Source: Aliarcobacter sp017996075 (GTDB taxonomy: Bacteria > Campylobacterota > Campylobacteria > Campylobacterales > Arcobacteraceae). From it: a DNA stretch of 64,000 bases. Shown piece after piece: positions 1 through 8,792 of this stretch. The DNA lies in assembly GCF_051062515.1 (NCBI RefSeq), contig NZ_JAMXEK010000001.1; one strand, written 5' to 3'. The position numbers and the translations under genes were made by a program. The notes below the pieces were generated by a model. That model did no database searches, was not told the origin of the DNA, and saw only the letters and a program-made list of their open reading frames with translations. Position 1 is the first letter of the stretch, and the number at the start of each line of letters is the position of its first letter.

Positions 1-1
1 A

Positions 2-481
2 ATAGATTTTAAAACTCAAAAAAAAGCTGAGGTTTCAAAATTAAAATCAATTTTGATTGAAGAGGTAAATGTAAATAGAAGTTTTAATCTAACATCTATT
101 TTTTATAGTACAAAACCATATTTATTTGAAGAGTATGCACAAAATAGATGGATAAATCTGCCTTCAAATATGATTTATAATCAATTAACAGATTCTTTTA
201 TTACAAGTAATATTTTTGAAAATGTAGTTTTAAAAGATAAAAAAATCGAACATGAATATAGTTTAAAAACTGAAGTGATAAAACTTTATCAAACTTTTGA
301 AGAAGATAAATCTTACGCAGTTTTAAAACTTAAATTTGATTTAGTAAAAGATAATAAGGTTTTAAAATCTTTTAATTTTGATAAAAAAGTATTGTGCAAA
401 TCAAATAATGCCTATGGTTTTGTACAAGCCACAAATAAAGCTTTTGAAGAGAGTATAAATAGCTTGTTGAGTAGTTTTTGA
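2..481 (+). CDS. ABC-type transport auxiliary lipoprotein (C-terminal part, truncated by window edge)
   Basis: The reading frame is already open at base 2 and runs to a stop at 479-481, so the gene begins upstream of the window; a TTG at 53 is probably an internal codon. The visible part, about 159 residues, has the pattern of the ABC_trans_aux/PqiC family: the YSTKPYLFEEYAQNRW segment followed by a helix ending in YNQL. Family members are outer-membrane-anchored periplasmic proteins working with MCE/Mla lipid transport systems. The lipobox would lie upstream and is not visible. The permease, ATPase and MlaD-like genes are presumably just off the left edge. Assignment is from sequence pattern; the transported lipid is unknown. 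Confidence 0.72.
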   Translation: MDFKTQKKAEVSKLKSILIEEVNVNRSFNLTSIFYSTKPYLFEEYAQNRWINLPSNMIYNQLTDSFITSNIFENVVLKDKKIEHEYSLKTEVIKLYQTFEEDKSYAVLKLKFDLVKDNKVLKSFNFDKKVLCKSNNAYGFVQATNKAFEESINSLLSSF

Positions 482-502
482 TTTTAATTTATAAAAATTT
501 AA

Positions 503-1537
503 TTACTTTAACCTTTTAGCAATAATTGGTGCAATATTCATAACCAAAAATAGTCTTACAATATGGTGCAAAGTTATATAAGGTAAATTTGCACCAACTA
601 AAAGAGCTATTAAATTTATCTCAGTTTGACCACCAGGTCCAAAAGCAAGTAATATATCTAAAGTAGCAAAACCAAAAAAGTGGTGAATAATAAAAATAAA
701 AATTCCACACAAGATTATTAAAATAACAAAATGTCCCAAAGTAGCAACTAAAGTATTAAAAATAGTTTTTAAATCAACATTTTTAAATGTAAATCCAATA
801 ATTGAGCCAAAAACAACTTGAATAAATTTTAATAACTCATCTGGTATATGTGTGGTTACAAATCCGCCTGAATATAAAATAATACTTATAATCATAGGAC
901 CAATCAAATATGCAGCTGTTAGTTTTATCTTTTTTGCAAAAACTGCTGCAACTACTCCAAAAATATAGATATATAAAAACTCAAACATATCTATATCTTT
1001 TATTGGTGTTGTTAAAAGCTGGTTACCTCGTATATCTATTTGAAAAATATATTGAATAATAAAAGGTAAAGATACAACTACAAAAAATAGTCTTGAACTT
1101 TGCATTAAAGTTATCTTTGCTGTATTTGCTTTTAGCTCTTGCCCAATTATTACCATCTCAATAACACCACCTGGCATTGAGCCTAAATATGAAGTTTTTA
1201 AATCATATTTTAAAACTTTATAGTAATAGTATGTTCCAAAAAATATAACTAAAATAGTAAATGGAACAACCAAAAGTAGGCTAATAGTATATTGTGGAAT
1301 ATAGTTTAAAATTGCTGGAGTAAAAGCACTTCCAATTGCTAGACCAATTAAAATTCTAGCAGGTGCTGAAAATAGTTTTGGGCTTTGTATTGGAATTTTT
1401 TGAAATCTTATTAATATGCTTGTAGCAAAAATACTTCCTAAAAGCCAAGGAAGAGGAAGATGCAAATATATAAAAATAAGTGAACCACAAAAAGCTACCA
1501 GCAAAGCTAGTAGCATTTGAAAAATATTTTTTATCAT
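503..1537 (-). CDS. AbrB-family integral membrane protein
   Basis: A 344-residue very hydrophobic protein with about ten predicted membrane segments, made of two similar halves as in the AbrB (ammonia monooxygenase-like, YdfK-type) membrane family. Recognisable pieces are LPLPWLLGSIFATSILIRF near the N-terminus, GSMPGGVIEMVIIG in the middle and AFGPGGQTEINLIALLVGA near the C-terminus, the paired PGG motifs typical of the family. Despite its common name it is not related to the DNA-binding AbrB. Physiological role is poorly defined. Its ATG directly abuts the stop codon of the upstream HAD gene, so the two are probably co-transcribed with the binding-protein gene further upstream. Confidence 0.8.
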   Translation of the reverse strand: MIKNIFQMLLALLVAFCGSLIFIYLHLPLPWLLGSIFATSILIRFQKIPIQSPKLFSAPARILIGLAIGSAFTPAILNYIPQYTISLLLVVPFTILVIFFGTYYYYKVLKYDLKTSYLGSMPGGVIEMVIIGQELKANTAKITLMQSSRLFFVVVSLPFIIQYIFQIDIRGNQLLTTPIKDIDMFEFLYIYIFGVVAAVFAKKIKLTAAYLIGPMIISIILYSGGFVTTHIPDELLKFIQVVFGSIIGFTFKNVDLKTIFNTLVATLGHFVILIILCGIFIFIIHHFFGFATLDILLAFGPGGQTEINLIALLVGANLPYITLHHIVRLFLVMNIAPIIAKRLK

Positions 1538-2194
1538 TTAAAGTAGTGAGATGTGTTTTACAGCTTCTAAAGAGTCTTTTTTTACAATATTAGTATATTT
1601 TAAAAGTTCCTCTTCATTTGAGTAGCCACACGAAACTCCAACAGAGTTTATAGAGGCATTTGAAGCAGAGATTAAATCAAGTTTTGTATCTCCTACCATA
1701 AATGCTTGATGTTTTTTATCATCATATTTAAAAGCATCTAAAGCCTTTAAAATTGGCTCTTTATGAGGTTTTGGGTTTTCTACATCTTCTCTTCCAATTA
1801 TTACTTCAAAATGTTTTAAAATATCAAAGTTTTCTAATATTGGAGTTGAGTAGATTCTTGTTTTTGTAGTAACCACTCCAAGTCTTGCAAATTTTGAAGC
1901 TAAGGTTACTGCTTCAAAAGCATTTTCAAGAAGTAGTGTTTGAGCAACTGAAATATCTTTATATCTTAGTTTATAGCTATCTACAAAATCCCAAACAACA
2001 TCTTTATTTACACCCAAATTTTCAAACATAATATCAAGTGGATATCCAATTTGAACCTTTATATCTTCAATAGTTCCTTTAAAATCAAAATTATGTTTTG
2101 AAAAAGCATGTAAAAATGTATCGGTAATTGCATCTGTTGAATCTATTAAAGTACCATCTAGATCAAATAAAATAATCTTATCTTTTTTGTTCAT
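1538..2194 (-). CDS. HAD-family hydrolase, phosphoglycolate phosphatase-like
   Basis: HAD superfamily phosphatase with motif I FDLDGTLIDS close to the N-terminus (two catalytic aspartates), motif II TT in VVTTKTR, motif III lysine in NPKPHKEP and motif IV GDTKLD. The cap-domain position and length (218 residues) fit Gph/PpaX-like enzymes that dephosphorylate 2-phosphoglycolate or similar small phosphates; the actual substrate cannot be read from sequence. The start chosen is the ATG at 2194, preceded by an AAGGAAG ribosome binding site; an in-frame ATG at 2224 would overlap the previous gene and lacks a comparable site. It lies between the binding-protein gene and the AbrB-family gene in one minus-strand run. 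Confidence 0.85.
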   Translation of the reverse strand: MNKKDKIILFDLDGTLIDSTDAITDTFLHAFSKHNFDFKGTIEDIKVQIGYPLDIMFENLGVNKDVVWDFVDSYKLRYKDISVAQTLLLENAFEAVTLASKFARLGVVTTKTRIYSTPILENFDILKHFEVIIGREDVENPKPHKEPILKALDAFKYDDKKHQAFMVGDTKLDLISASNASINSVGVSCGYSNEEELLKYTNIVKKDSLEAVKHISLL

Positions 2195-2205
2195 AAAAAT
2201 CTTCC

Positions 2206-3717
2206 TTACTCTTTTATTTCCCAATCTTTTTGATTGTGCATAATACCTATAAATGCTGGATCAATATTTTCTATTTTTTTATTTATAGCAGTTATTCCAT
2301 CTGGAATATACAAAAATAGATATGGTAAATCAGTGGCAACAATTTTAAAAATCTCTTTATAAATTACACCAAGTTCATCTTTATTTATAGTTCCACTTCC
2401 TTTTTCTATTAATTCATCAACCTTTTCATTTTTGTAATTTACTAGGTTAAATCCACCTAGTTTTGCACTTTTGCTATGCCACAAAGGATAAGCATCTGGC
2501 ATCAAAGCCAAAGACCATCCTAAAAGTACAGTTTCAAATTTTCGTGGATGTACAACGGTATTTAAAAATGCTTGCCACTCCATAACTCTTATTTTCATCT
2601 GGACACCAATTTTTGAGAGTTGATATTGCAGTATTTGTGCAGTGTTTACTCTTATATCATTTCCTGTATTAGTAACCACTTCAAAAACTAAAGGATTTTT
2701 TTCATCATATCCAGCCTCTTTTAACAAAGCTTTTGCTTTTAATAAATCTTGTGTTATTGGTTTTACATCATCATTGTAGGCAAAAGAGTTTGGCATAAAT
2801 GGTCCATTGCAAACTTCTCCATATCCAAAAAACAGAATATCAACTAGCTCTTGTCGATTTATAGCAAGTGATAAAGCCTCTCTTACTTTAATATCTTTAA
2901 ATTTGGGATTTTCTAAATTAAATCCTAAATATGTAAATCCAAAACTAGGTCTATTTAAAATTTCAAAATTATTTTTAAAGCTACTATCTAACTGTCTTGA
3001 TACTTGCATAGGAGTAAGGCTTCCAATATCAAGTTTGTTTTGTTTAAGATACAAAAAAGATGTATTTGGGTCTGGTAAAAATTTATATAAAATTCTATCA
3101 ATTTTAGAACGACCTTCAAAAAAATCATCATTTGCAATAAGTTCAATATCTTGTCCAGTTTTAAACTCTTTTAATTTATAAGAGCCTGTACCTATTGGAT
3201 TTTTATTAAAGCTACTTGTCATAAGATTTTTTTCATCTTTTAAAATATGGTATGGTAAAAGACCAACCATCCAAATTTCTAAGGCTTTAAAATATGGTTT
3301 TTTATAGATTATTTCAAGAGTTAAATCATCAAGAGCTTTTACACTAGCAACTTCACTAAAATTTGATTTTATAGAGTTAAAAACAGTTGGACTTATTATT
3401 TGTTCATAAGTAAAAACTACATCTTTTGAAGATAGTTTTTCTTTGTCATGCCATAAAACATTATCTTTTAGTTTAACTATAAGTTTTGTTGGTGTTTCAA
3501 AAGTGTATGAAGAAGCTATTTCAGTTGTTATATTTCCATCTTTATCATATTTAAAAAGACCATTAAAAAGCCAATCAGATATTTCACCACTTGCACTATC
3601 ATTTGCTAAAATTGGATTTAATCTACTTGGACTTGAACTCATAGATAAGTTTAGTGTACTTGCTTGCATATTAACAAAAATAGTACAAAATATTAAAGAA
3701 GTTATTAAAAATTTCAT
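2206..3717 (-). CDS. ABC transporter substrate-binding protein, peptide/nickel family (SBP_bac_5)
   Basis: Periplasmic extracytoplasmic binding protein of 503 residues. Residues 1-19 form a signal peptide ending near QAS. Family signatures include LNPILANDSASGEISDWLFNGL near the N-terminus, LKDNVLWHDKEKLSSKDVVFTYE, and the typical FKDIKVREALSLAINRQELVD block. Members bind oligopeptides, dipeptides, nickel chelates or other small ligands and deliver them to a DppBC/OppBC-type permease. No permease or ATPase gene adjoins it; a permease of the matching class lies alone at 25577-26536. First gene of a minus-strand run with the HAD and AbrB-type genes. Ligand unknown. Confidence 0.85.
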   Translation of the reverse strand: MKFLITSLIFCTIFVNMQASTLNLSMSSSPSRLNPILANDSASGEISDWLFNGLFKYDKDGNITTEIASSYTFETPTKLIVKLKDNVLWHDKEKLSSKDVVFTYEQIISPTVFNSIKSNFSEVASVKALDDLTLEIIYKKPYFKALEIWMVGLLPYHILKDEKNLMTSSFNKNPIGTGSYKLKEFKTGQDIELIANDDFFEGRSKIDRILYKFLPDPNTSFLYLKQNKLDIGSLTPMQVSRQLDSSFKNNFEILNRPSFGFTYLGFNLENPKFKDIKVREALSLAINRQELVDILFFGYGEVCNGPFMPNSFAYNDDVKPITQDLLKAKALLKEAGYDEKNPLVFEVVTNTGNDIRVNTAQILQYQLSKIGVQMKIRVMEWQAFLNTVVHPRKFETVLLGWSLALMPDAYPLWHSKSAKLGGFNLVNYKNEKVDELIEKGSGTINKDELGVIYKEIFKIVATDLPYLFLYIPDGITAINKKIENIDPAFIGIMHNQKDWEIKE

Positions 3718-3818
3718 TGCGTATTGTATAGTTTTTTTATAAAAAGTATTATAAATTAGCTTTTCATTTTTCTTTGTGATAGAATTGCCTTTTTATTAAT
3801 ATATTTTAAGGCATTAAT

Positions 3819-4640
3819 TTGATAGATAATTTAATTGATATTGTAAATAATACAAAAAAACATAACCCATTAATTCATCACATTACAAACTATGTTACAG
3901 TAAATGATTGTGCAAATGTAACTTTAGCAGTTGGTGCAAGTCCTGCTATGGCAGATGATGAAGCAGAAGTTGAAGAGTTTGTCAATATTGCTTCAGCTCT
4001 TTTAATAAATATTGGAACATTAAATAAAAATGTAAAAAATTCTATACTAAAAGCTGTAAAAAAAGCAAATGAATTAGAGGTTCCAGTTATTTTGGATCCA
4101 GTTGGTGTAGGTGCGTCAAAGTTTAGAAAAGATTTTATAAATGAGTTACTTGAAACATACAAAATATCTTCTATTAGAGGAAATATTTCTGAAATAAAGT
4201 CTATATTAAATTTAAGCTCAAACACAAAAGGTGCAGATGCTTCTAAAGAGGATTTGGAATCAATTGATAATACATTAAATATAGCAAAAGAGTTAGCAAA
4301 TAAGTTAAGTTTAGTTGTGGCAATTACTGGAGAAACTGATGTTATATCTGATGGTAAAAGAGTTGTTACTATTAAAAATGGTAACTATCTTTTACCATAT
4401 ATTACAGGAACAGGTTGTATGTGTAGCTCTTTAGTTGCTAGTTATTGTGGAGCCTCAAATGATAAAATATTTGAAGCTACAGTTTTAGGAGTAATTACAA
4501 TGGGAATTGCAGGTGAAATAGCTTATGAAAATAGTAATAATAAAGGACTTGGAACTTTTCATAAAGAGTTATTTAATGCAATAAGTAATTTTAATAAAGA
4601 TATATTAATAAAAAAAGCAAATTTTCAAGATATAAAATAA
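3819..4640 (+). CDS. thiM: Hydroxyethylthiazole kinase ThiM
   Basis: Ribokinase-fold enzyme that phosphorylates 4-methyl-5-(2-hydroxyethyl)thiazole, a salvage step of thiamin synthesis. The 273-residue length matches ThiM. Conserved blocks are NPLIHHITNYVTVNDCANVTL, LALGASPAM-like VGASPAMADDEAE, LDPVGVGAS, RGNISEI and the C-terminal anion-hole region ITGTGCMCSSLVAS. The start is TTG at 3819, preceded by TAAGG; no in-frame ATG precedes the conserved region. It is followed after 15 bases by tenA, another thiamin salvage gene, so the two form an operon. I see no TPP riboswitch in the roughly 100-base leader. Confidence 0.95.
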   Translation: MIDNLIDIVNNTKKHNPLIHHITNYVTVNDCANVTLAVGASPAMADDEAEVEEFVNIASALLINIGTLNKNVKNSILKAVKKANELEVPVILDPVGVGASKFRKDFINELLETYKISSIRGNISEIKSILNLSSNTKGADASKEDLESIDNTLNIAKELANKLSLVVAITGETDVISDGKRVVTIKNGNYLLPYITGTGCMCSSLVASYCGASNDKIFEATVLGVITMGIAGEIAYENSNNKGLGTFHKELFNAISNFNKDILIKKANFQDIK

Positions 4641-4655
4641 TTATAAAGGAATAAA

Positions 4656-5333
4656 ATGTCATTTTCTAGAAGTTTAAAACAAAAAGCTATAAAAGTTTGG
4701 GAAGATGGTTATAATCATCCATTTGTACAAGAGTTAGGAGCTGGTACTTTATCAAAAGATAAGTTTAAATTTTATTTACTACAAGATTATCTATATTTAT
4801 TAGAGTATGCAAAAGTTTTCGCAATGGCTTTGACAAAAGCAGATGATGAGAAGATGTTGAGTAACCTAAGTGCTATTACAAAGGCAACTTTAGTTGATGA
4901 GATGAAACTTCACCATTTATACATGAAAGAGTTTGGTATTAGTGATGAAGAGGTTCAAAATGTAAGAGCTAGTTTGTTTAATAGAACTTACACTGCAAAT
5001 ATGCTTGCAACTGCTCTAAAAGGTGATTTAGCGCAAACTTTAGCAACTGTATTTCCTTGCGCTTGGACATATTGTGATTATGGTAAAAGATTAAAAGAGC
5101 AATATAAAGATAATCTTGAAAACAACTTCTATAAATCTTGGATAGAGACTTACTCAGGAGCAGAGTTTGAAGAGTCATTTGAGTGGTTTTATGATGCACT
5201 TGATGAGCTTGTATCAAATAAAAGTGAAGCTGAGAAAAAAGTTGTTGAAGATATTTTTATTTCAAGTGTTGAGTTTGAGTATATGTTTTGGGATATGGCT
5301 TATAATAAGCAGATGAGTTATATAAAAAGCTAA
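4656..5333 (+). CDS. tenA: Thiaminase II / aminopyrimidine aminohydrolase TenA
   Basis: All-helical TenA-family enzyme of 225 residues. It hydrolyses aminopyrimidine degradation products of thiamin so that the pyrimidine can be salvaged. The catalytic cysteine is visible as Cys135 in FPCAWTYCDYG, the same position as in Bacillus TenA, and the FYLLQDYLYLLEYAK block (about 38-53) carries the expected Asp and Tyr residues. C-terminal EFEESFEWFYDALDE contains the usual active-site glutamate region. It is the second gene of the thiM-tenA pair (15-base gap, AAGGA site). A strong bidirectional hairpin follows. Confidence 0.95.
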   Translation: MSFSRSLKQKAIKVWEDGYNHPFVQELGAGTLSKDKFKFYLLQDYLYLLEYAKVFAMALTKADDEKMLSNLSAITKATLVDEMKLHHLYMKEFGISDEEVQNVRASLFNRTYTANMLATALKGDLAQTLATVFPCAWTYCDYGKRLKEQYKDNLENNFYKSWIETYSGAEFEESFEWFYDALDELVSNKSEAEKKVVEDIFISSVEFEYMFWDMAYNKQMSYIKS

Positions 5334-5349
5334 AATATTTGGCATAAAA

Positions 5350-5376
5350 AAAGGAAGCGATAAAATCGCTTCCTTT
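5350..5376. terminator. Bidirectional terminator between tenA and rpsI
   Basis: Perfect 12-bp inverted repeat AAAGGAAGCGAT / ATCGCTTCCTTT with a 3-base loop, in the gap between convergent tenA and rpsI, with A/T tracts on both sides. Seen directly in the sequence. Confidence 0.85.
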
Positions 5377-5396
5377 GAAAAGTAAAAAAATACCAA

Positions 5397-5786
5397 TTAT
5401 CTTTTTGAGAATTGAGAAGATTTTCTTGCTTTTTTCTTTCCGTATTTTTTTCTCTCAACAGATCTAGCATCTCTAGTAAGTAATCCATGAGGTTTTAAAA
5501 TAGTTCTAAATTGCTCATCATAAGCAACTAAAGCTCTTGAAATTCCGTGTCTAGCAGCATCAGCTTGAGCTGAATATCCACCACCTAGAGTTTTTACAAT
5601 GATATTTACACTTGATTCTTGTTTTGCAACATGTAATGGTTGCATTACTCTTTTTTTGATTGAATCATGACCACCAAGCCATTGATCTAAAGATTGTCCA
5701 TTTATAGTTAGTTGTCCATTTCCATTTTCTAACCAAACTTTAGCTATTGCTGTTTTTCTTCTTCCAGTTGCATATACTTTTGCCAT
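5397..5786 (-). CDS. rpsI: 30S ribosomal protein S9
   Basis: Component of the small-subunit head whose C-terminal tail reaches the P-site tRNA. The 129-residue protein shows the S9 hallmarks: N-terminal YATGRRKTAIAKVWL, the central GGGYSAQADAARHGISRALV block, and the basic C-terminus KKYGKKKARKSSQFSKR ending in the universal KR. It follows rplM after 5 bases in the conserved rplM-rpsI operon and is closed by the hairpin at 5350-5376. Confidence 0.98.
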   Translation of the reverse strand: MAKVYATGRRKTAIAKVWLENGNGQLTINGQSLDQWLGGHDSIKKRVMQPLHVAKQESSVNIIVKTLGGGYSAQADAARHGISRALVAYDEQFRTILKPHGLLTRDARSVERKKYGKKKARKSSQFSKR

Positions 5787-5791
5787 TACTA

Positions 5792-6211
5792 TTATCCTTT
5801 AATTTGAGCAGTATGAGGGTGTTCACTTCCTGCATATACTTTTAATTTTTTTAACATAGCTTTACCAAGAGTAGTTTTTGGAAGCATACCTCTAGTTGCT
5901 AATTTAAACAGTTTTTCAGGGTTTTTTTCAATCATATCTGACATTTTGTGAGTTTTTGTACTTCCAAAATAACCTGAGTGTGTATAGTAATTTTTAACTT
6001 CTAATTTAGCACCAGTAAATTTAGCTTTACTTGCATTGATTATAATTACATAGTCACCACAATCAACGTTTGGTGTAAAACAAGGTTTATTTTTACCTCT
6101 TAAAATTGTAGCAACTTCAGTTATTATTCTTCCGAATACTTTACCTTCAGCATCTACTACAACCCAAGATCTTTCGATTTCGTTGGCTTTCGCCATTTGA
6201 GTAAATTTCAT
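5792..6211 (-). CDS. rplM: 50S ribosomal protein L13
   Basis: Large-subunit assembly protein of 139 residues. Signatures are WVVVDAEGKVFGRIITEVA, GDYVIIINASKAKFTGAKL, YYTHSGYFGSTK and RGMLPKTTLGKAMLKKLKVYAGSEHPH, all typical of L13. The ATG at 6211 is preceded by AAAGGGAG at good spacing, supporting this start over the second ATG five codons later. First gene of the rplM-rpsI operon; the 75 bases upstream are AT-rich and presumably hold its promoter. Confidence 0.98.
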   Translation of the reverse strand: MKFTQMAKANEIERSWVVVDAEGKVFGRIITEVATILRGKNKPCFTPNVDCGDYVIIINASKAKFTGAKLEVKNYYTHSGYFGSTKTHKMSDMIEKNPEKLFKLATRGMLPKTTLGKAMLKKLKVYAGSEHPHTAQIKG

Positions 6212-6286
6212 TTATTAACTCCCTTTCAATATTAGGGTCGAATAATATTTAAGTTATCCTAAATTTTTGCTTAAATTAAGTATAAA

Positions 6287-7672
6287 TTAATAATATATTT
6301 TAAAAGTTGTTCCATTTCCAATTTTTGAGTCAATTTCTAATTTAAAATTGTGAACATTCAAAATAGATTTAACTATAAAAAGTCCTAAACCTAGCGAGTT
6401 GTTCCAGTTATTACTAGTTGCTCTATAATATTTTTTAAAAATATTTTCCAAATTTTCTTGAGAAATACCTATTCCTTTATCTCTAATGGATATCGAATTT
6501 TCATTTATCTCTATAATTACATCTTCTTGTGAATATTTTAAGGCATTTTCTATAAGATTTGAAATAGCAATTCCTATTAAAATCTCATCAGCATTTATCT
6601 CTTTATCGACTCCTAAAACTTTGATTTCTCTATTTTTATACTTTATTTTTAAATCACTAATAGAGTTTTCTACTATTTTTTTAATAGAAACTTTGTTTAA
6701 GATTAGTTTGTGATTGTTATCTTGAAGCTTCAAAGTAAGTCTTAGTTTATCAACTATTTGTGACATTTTATTTGAGTTAGATAATATTTTATTTAAAAAC
6801 TTTATTTTTAAAGTCGGTGATAAATTTTCATCTTCAATTAAAGTTTGACTATATCCTGAAATTATTGCTATTGGATTTTTAAATTCATGAGAAATAGCAG
6901 AGATAATATCATCTTTTTGTCTATTTGCTAAAGTTAATTTTGCAGTATGTTTTGCTTTTATCTCATCTTTTTTTGATAATTTTTTTGCAACTTTGTTTAG
7001 AAGTTTTGCTATTTTATAAAATTCAAAAGTATAATTTGATTGTAAAAATATTGGTTTCTTTTTATTTGTTATCTCTTTTAAAAAGTATAGTATTGAGTCA
7101 GTTTCTCTTTGTATTTTGATACTTATAAAGTAAGTTGAAATAAATGCAATTATTAAGAAAAAAGAGATATAAATAAAAATTTCAAAAGTTAGTTTTTTGA
7201 AATTATCAGTAATTTTATTTGTATAATCAGCCATTCTTAAGTAATAAATCTCTTCATTAAAAGATACTTTTTTTGCAATATATATCAAATCTTTATTTAG
7301 AGTTTCAGATACTCTTGTATCTTTTCCAAGACCTATATTTCTTGCTTCAATAATTTCAACTCTATTTGAGTGATTTTTTATATCTTCAATATTTTTGTGA
7401 CTCTCTGCTACTACTTCACCATTTTCATTTATAATTGAAATCCTTAGGTTCAGTTTTTTACTTAAATCTTTAATAATATCTTTAATACTATTTATATCTT
7501 TTGTATCTTCTAAAATTACTGATAATATATCTATATTTTGGATTAAGTTTTTTTCAACTTGATTTAAGTAGAGATTTTTTGCCCAAAAATAAGTTGATAG
7601 AGTAACAGTTATTAAAATTGCAACAAATATTGCAAGATAAGTTCGTAAAAAAAGTTGATGAATTTTTAACAA
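6287..7672 (-). CDS. phoR: Sensor histidine kinase, PhoR-like
   Basis: Membrane histidine kinase of 461 residues. Transmembrane segments lie at about 11-30 and 164-185 and flank a periplasmic domain. The H-box SHEFKNPIAIISGYSQ follows with the phospho-accepting His at about 262, and a HATPase domain has N-box NLIENALKYS, G1 DKGIGI and G2 SLGLGLFIVK. The start is TTG at 7672, overlapping the end of the response-regulator gene by 7 bases, so translation is probably coupled. Position at the end of the pst-phoU-phoB run makes phosphate the likely signal; unlike enterobacterial PhoR it has a sizeable periplasmic domain, which leaves other signals possible. Confidence 0.85.
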   Translation of the reverse strand: MLKIHQLFLRTYLAIFVAILITVTLSTYFWAKNLYLNQVEKNLIQNIDILSVILEDTKDINSIKDIIKDLSKKLNLRISIINENGEVVAESHKNIEDIKNHSNRVEIIEARNIGLGKDTRVSETLNKDLIYIAKKVSFNEEIYYLRMADYTNKITDNFKKLTFEIFIYISFFLIIAFISTYFISIKIQRETDSILYFLKEITNKKKPIFLQSNYTFEFYKIAKLLNKVAKKLSKKDEIKAKHTAKLTLANRQKDDIISAISHEFKNPIAIISGYSQTLIEDENLSPTLKIKFLNKILSNSNKMSQIVDKLRLTLKLQDNNHKLILNKVSIKKIVENSISDLKIKYKNREIKVLGVDKEINADEILIGIAISNLIENALKYSQEDVIIEINENSISIRDKGIGISQENLENIFKKYYRATSNNWNNSLGLGLFIVKSILNVHNFKLEIDSKIGNGTTFKIYY

Positions 7673-8349
7673 AAAATATAACCCTCTCCTCTAACTGACT
7701 TTATATAATTTTTCTTTGAATTTGGATCTATCTTATCTTTCAATCTTTTTATAGCAACATTTACTGTTTTTTCTTGTTTATCAAAAGAGTCTTGCCATAC
7801 TTTTTCTAATAAATACTCTCTAGTAAGAAGAATATTTTTATTTTTTATAAACTCTAAAAGAAGATTAGTTTCAAGAGAAGTTAGCTCAATATCTTTCTCC
7901 TCAATGCAGAATGTTTTACTTGAAAAGTTATAAACTATATCTCTTACTTTTAAAACTTCAATATCATTTGAAGATCTTTTTATTACAGATTTAACTCTGG
8001 CTAGTAGTTCTTGAATATTAAATGGTTTTGTAATATAGTCATCTGCATGTGCTTCAAATCCATCTAAAATATCTTCAGATTTATCTTTTGCAGTAACATA
8101 AATAACAGGATTTTGATAACCATTTGCTCTTAAATCTTTTATAAAAGAGGTACCTTCTATATTTGGTAGATTTCTATCCATTAGAATTAAATCAATTTTC
8201 TCTTCATCTAAAACTTTTTTTACATTTTCATTTGCATTTAAAAATCCAATAGTTTCATATCCCTCTTTTTGTAAAGTATACTCAAGAAGTTCTAGAATAT
8301 CTTCTTCATCTTCTATTATTAAAATTAATCTATTTTTACCTTCAAGCAT
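7666..8349 (-). CDS. phoB: Response regulator, PhoB-like (OmpR family)
   Basis: Two-domain regulator of 227 residues. The receiver domain has the acidic pocket IEDEED near the N-terminus, the phospho-acceptor at Asp58 in LMDRNLPN, the switch Thr in VIYVTAKD and Lys in ITKPFN. A winged-helix domain occupies about 130-227 and ends with RLKDKIDPNSKKNYIKSVRGEGY. Gene order pstSCAB-phoU-psiE-like-phoB-phoR indicates it controls the phosphate regulon, probably through the 18-bp direct repeats at 12399-12416 and 15314-15331. Assignment as PhoB rests on family plus neighbourhood. Confidence 0.88.
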   Translation of the reverse strand: MLEGKNRLILIIEDEEDILELLEYTLQKEGYETIGFLNANENVKKVLDEEKIDLILMDRNLPNIEGTSFIKDLRANGYQNPVIYVTAKDKSEDILDGFEAHADDYITKPFNIQELLARVKSVIKRSSNDIEVLKVRDIVYNFSSKTFCIEEKDIELTSLETNLLLEFIKNKNILLTREYLLEKVWQDSFDKQEKTVNVAIKRLKDKIDPNSKKNYIKSVRGEGYIFC

Positions 8350-8353
8350 TGTT

Positions 8354-8761
8354 TTACTTTATTTCATCATTATTGATTTCATCTATTTTTTTATTTTCAT
8401 CTTTTCCAAATGGAGAGAATTTAATAGCCAATATTCTAAAAATAAAAAATATAAAAATAACAAACAATAAAAATACAATATCAAAATAATCTTTATTTTT
8501 ATTGGCTGAAAGAATAATAACTTCTCTGATTAAAAAGATTATAAAAATATCAAGAACATATCTAAGTCTTAATGTCTCTTTTCTAATAAAATCAGAAATC
8601 ATTTTTACAACTTCCATAATCACAATGAATTCAAGCATTAAGATAATTGCGCTATAGAAGTTGTTCCCAGCTAGAACAACGGTTAAAAATATAACAGTAG
8701 CAACCAAAACTTCGAAGTTTGAACTAAAGTAGTTCGATATTTTATTTATAGCTTTTTTCAT
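8354..8761 (-). CDS. psiE: PsiE-family phosphate-starvation-inducible membrane protein
   Basis: A 135-residue protein with four hydrophobic segments (about 17-33, 36-56, 69-86, 92-112) and a charged C-terminal tail. It matches the PsiE family, whose enterobacterial member is induced by phosphate starvation; the molecular function is unknown. It sits between phoU and phoB with a 4-base gap to phoB, which fits co-regulation by phosphate. The symbol is by family and context only. Confidence 0.72.
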   Translation of the reverse strand: MKKAINKISNYFSSNFEVLVATVIFLTVVLAGNNFYSAIILMLEFIVIMEVVKMISDFIRKETLRLRYVLDIFIIFLIREVIILSANKNKDYFDIVFLLFVIFIFFIFRILAIKFSPFGKDENKKIDEINNDEIK

Positions 8762-8772
8762 GTAAAAAGTAT

Positions 8773-8792
8773 ATCATAAAGAGTTTTATGAT
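8773..8792 (-). terminator. Hairpin at the end of phoU, possible attenuator before psiE-phoB-phoR
   Basis: Inverted repeat ATCATAAA / TTTATGAT with a 4-base loop overlaps the phoU stop codon. In the minus orientation it is followed by ATACTTTTTAC, a short U-rich stretch, then the psiE start. A weak terminator or attenuator that would lower regulator expression relative to the transporter is plausible; inference only. Confidence 0.35.

Noticed and set aside
3720..3818. TPP riboswitch upstream of thiM
   Set aside because: The leader lacks the conserved CTGAGA core and the multi-stem layout; it is too short and AT-rich.
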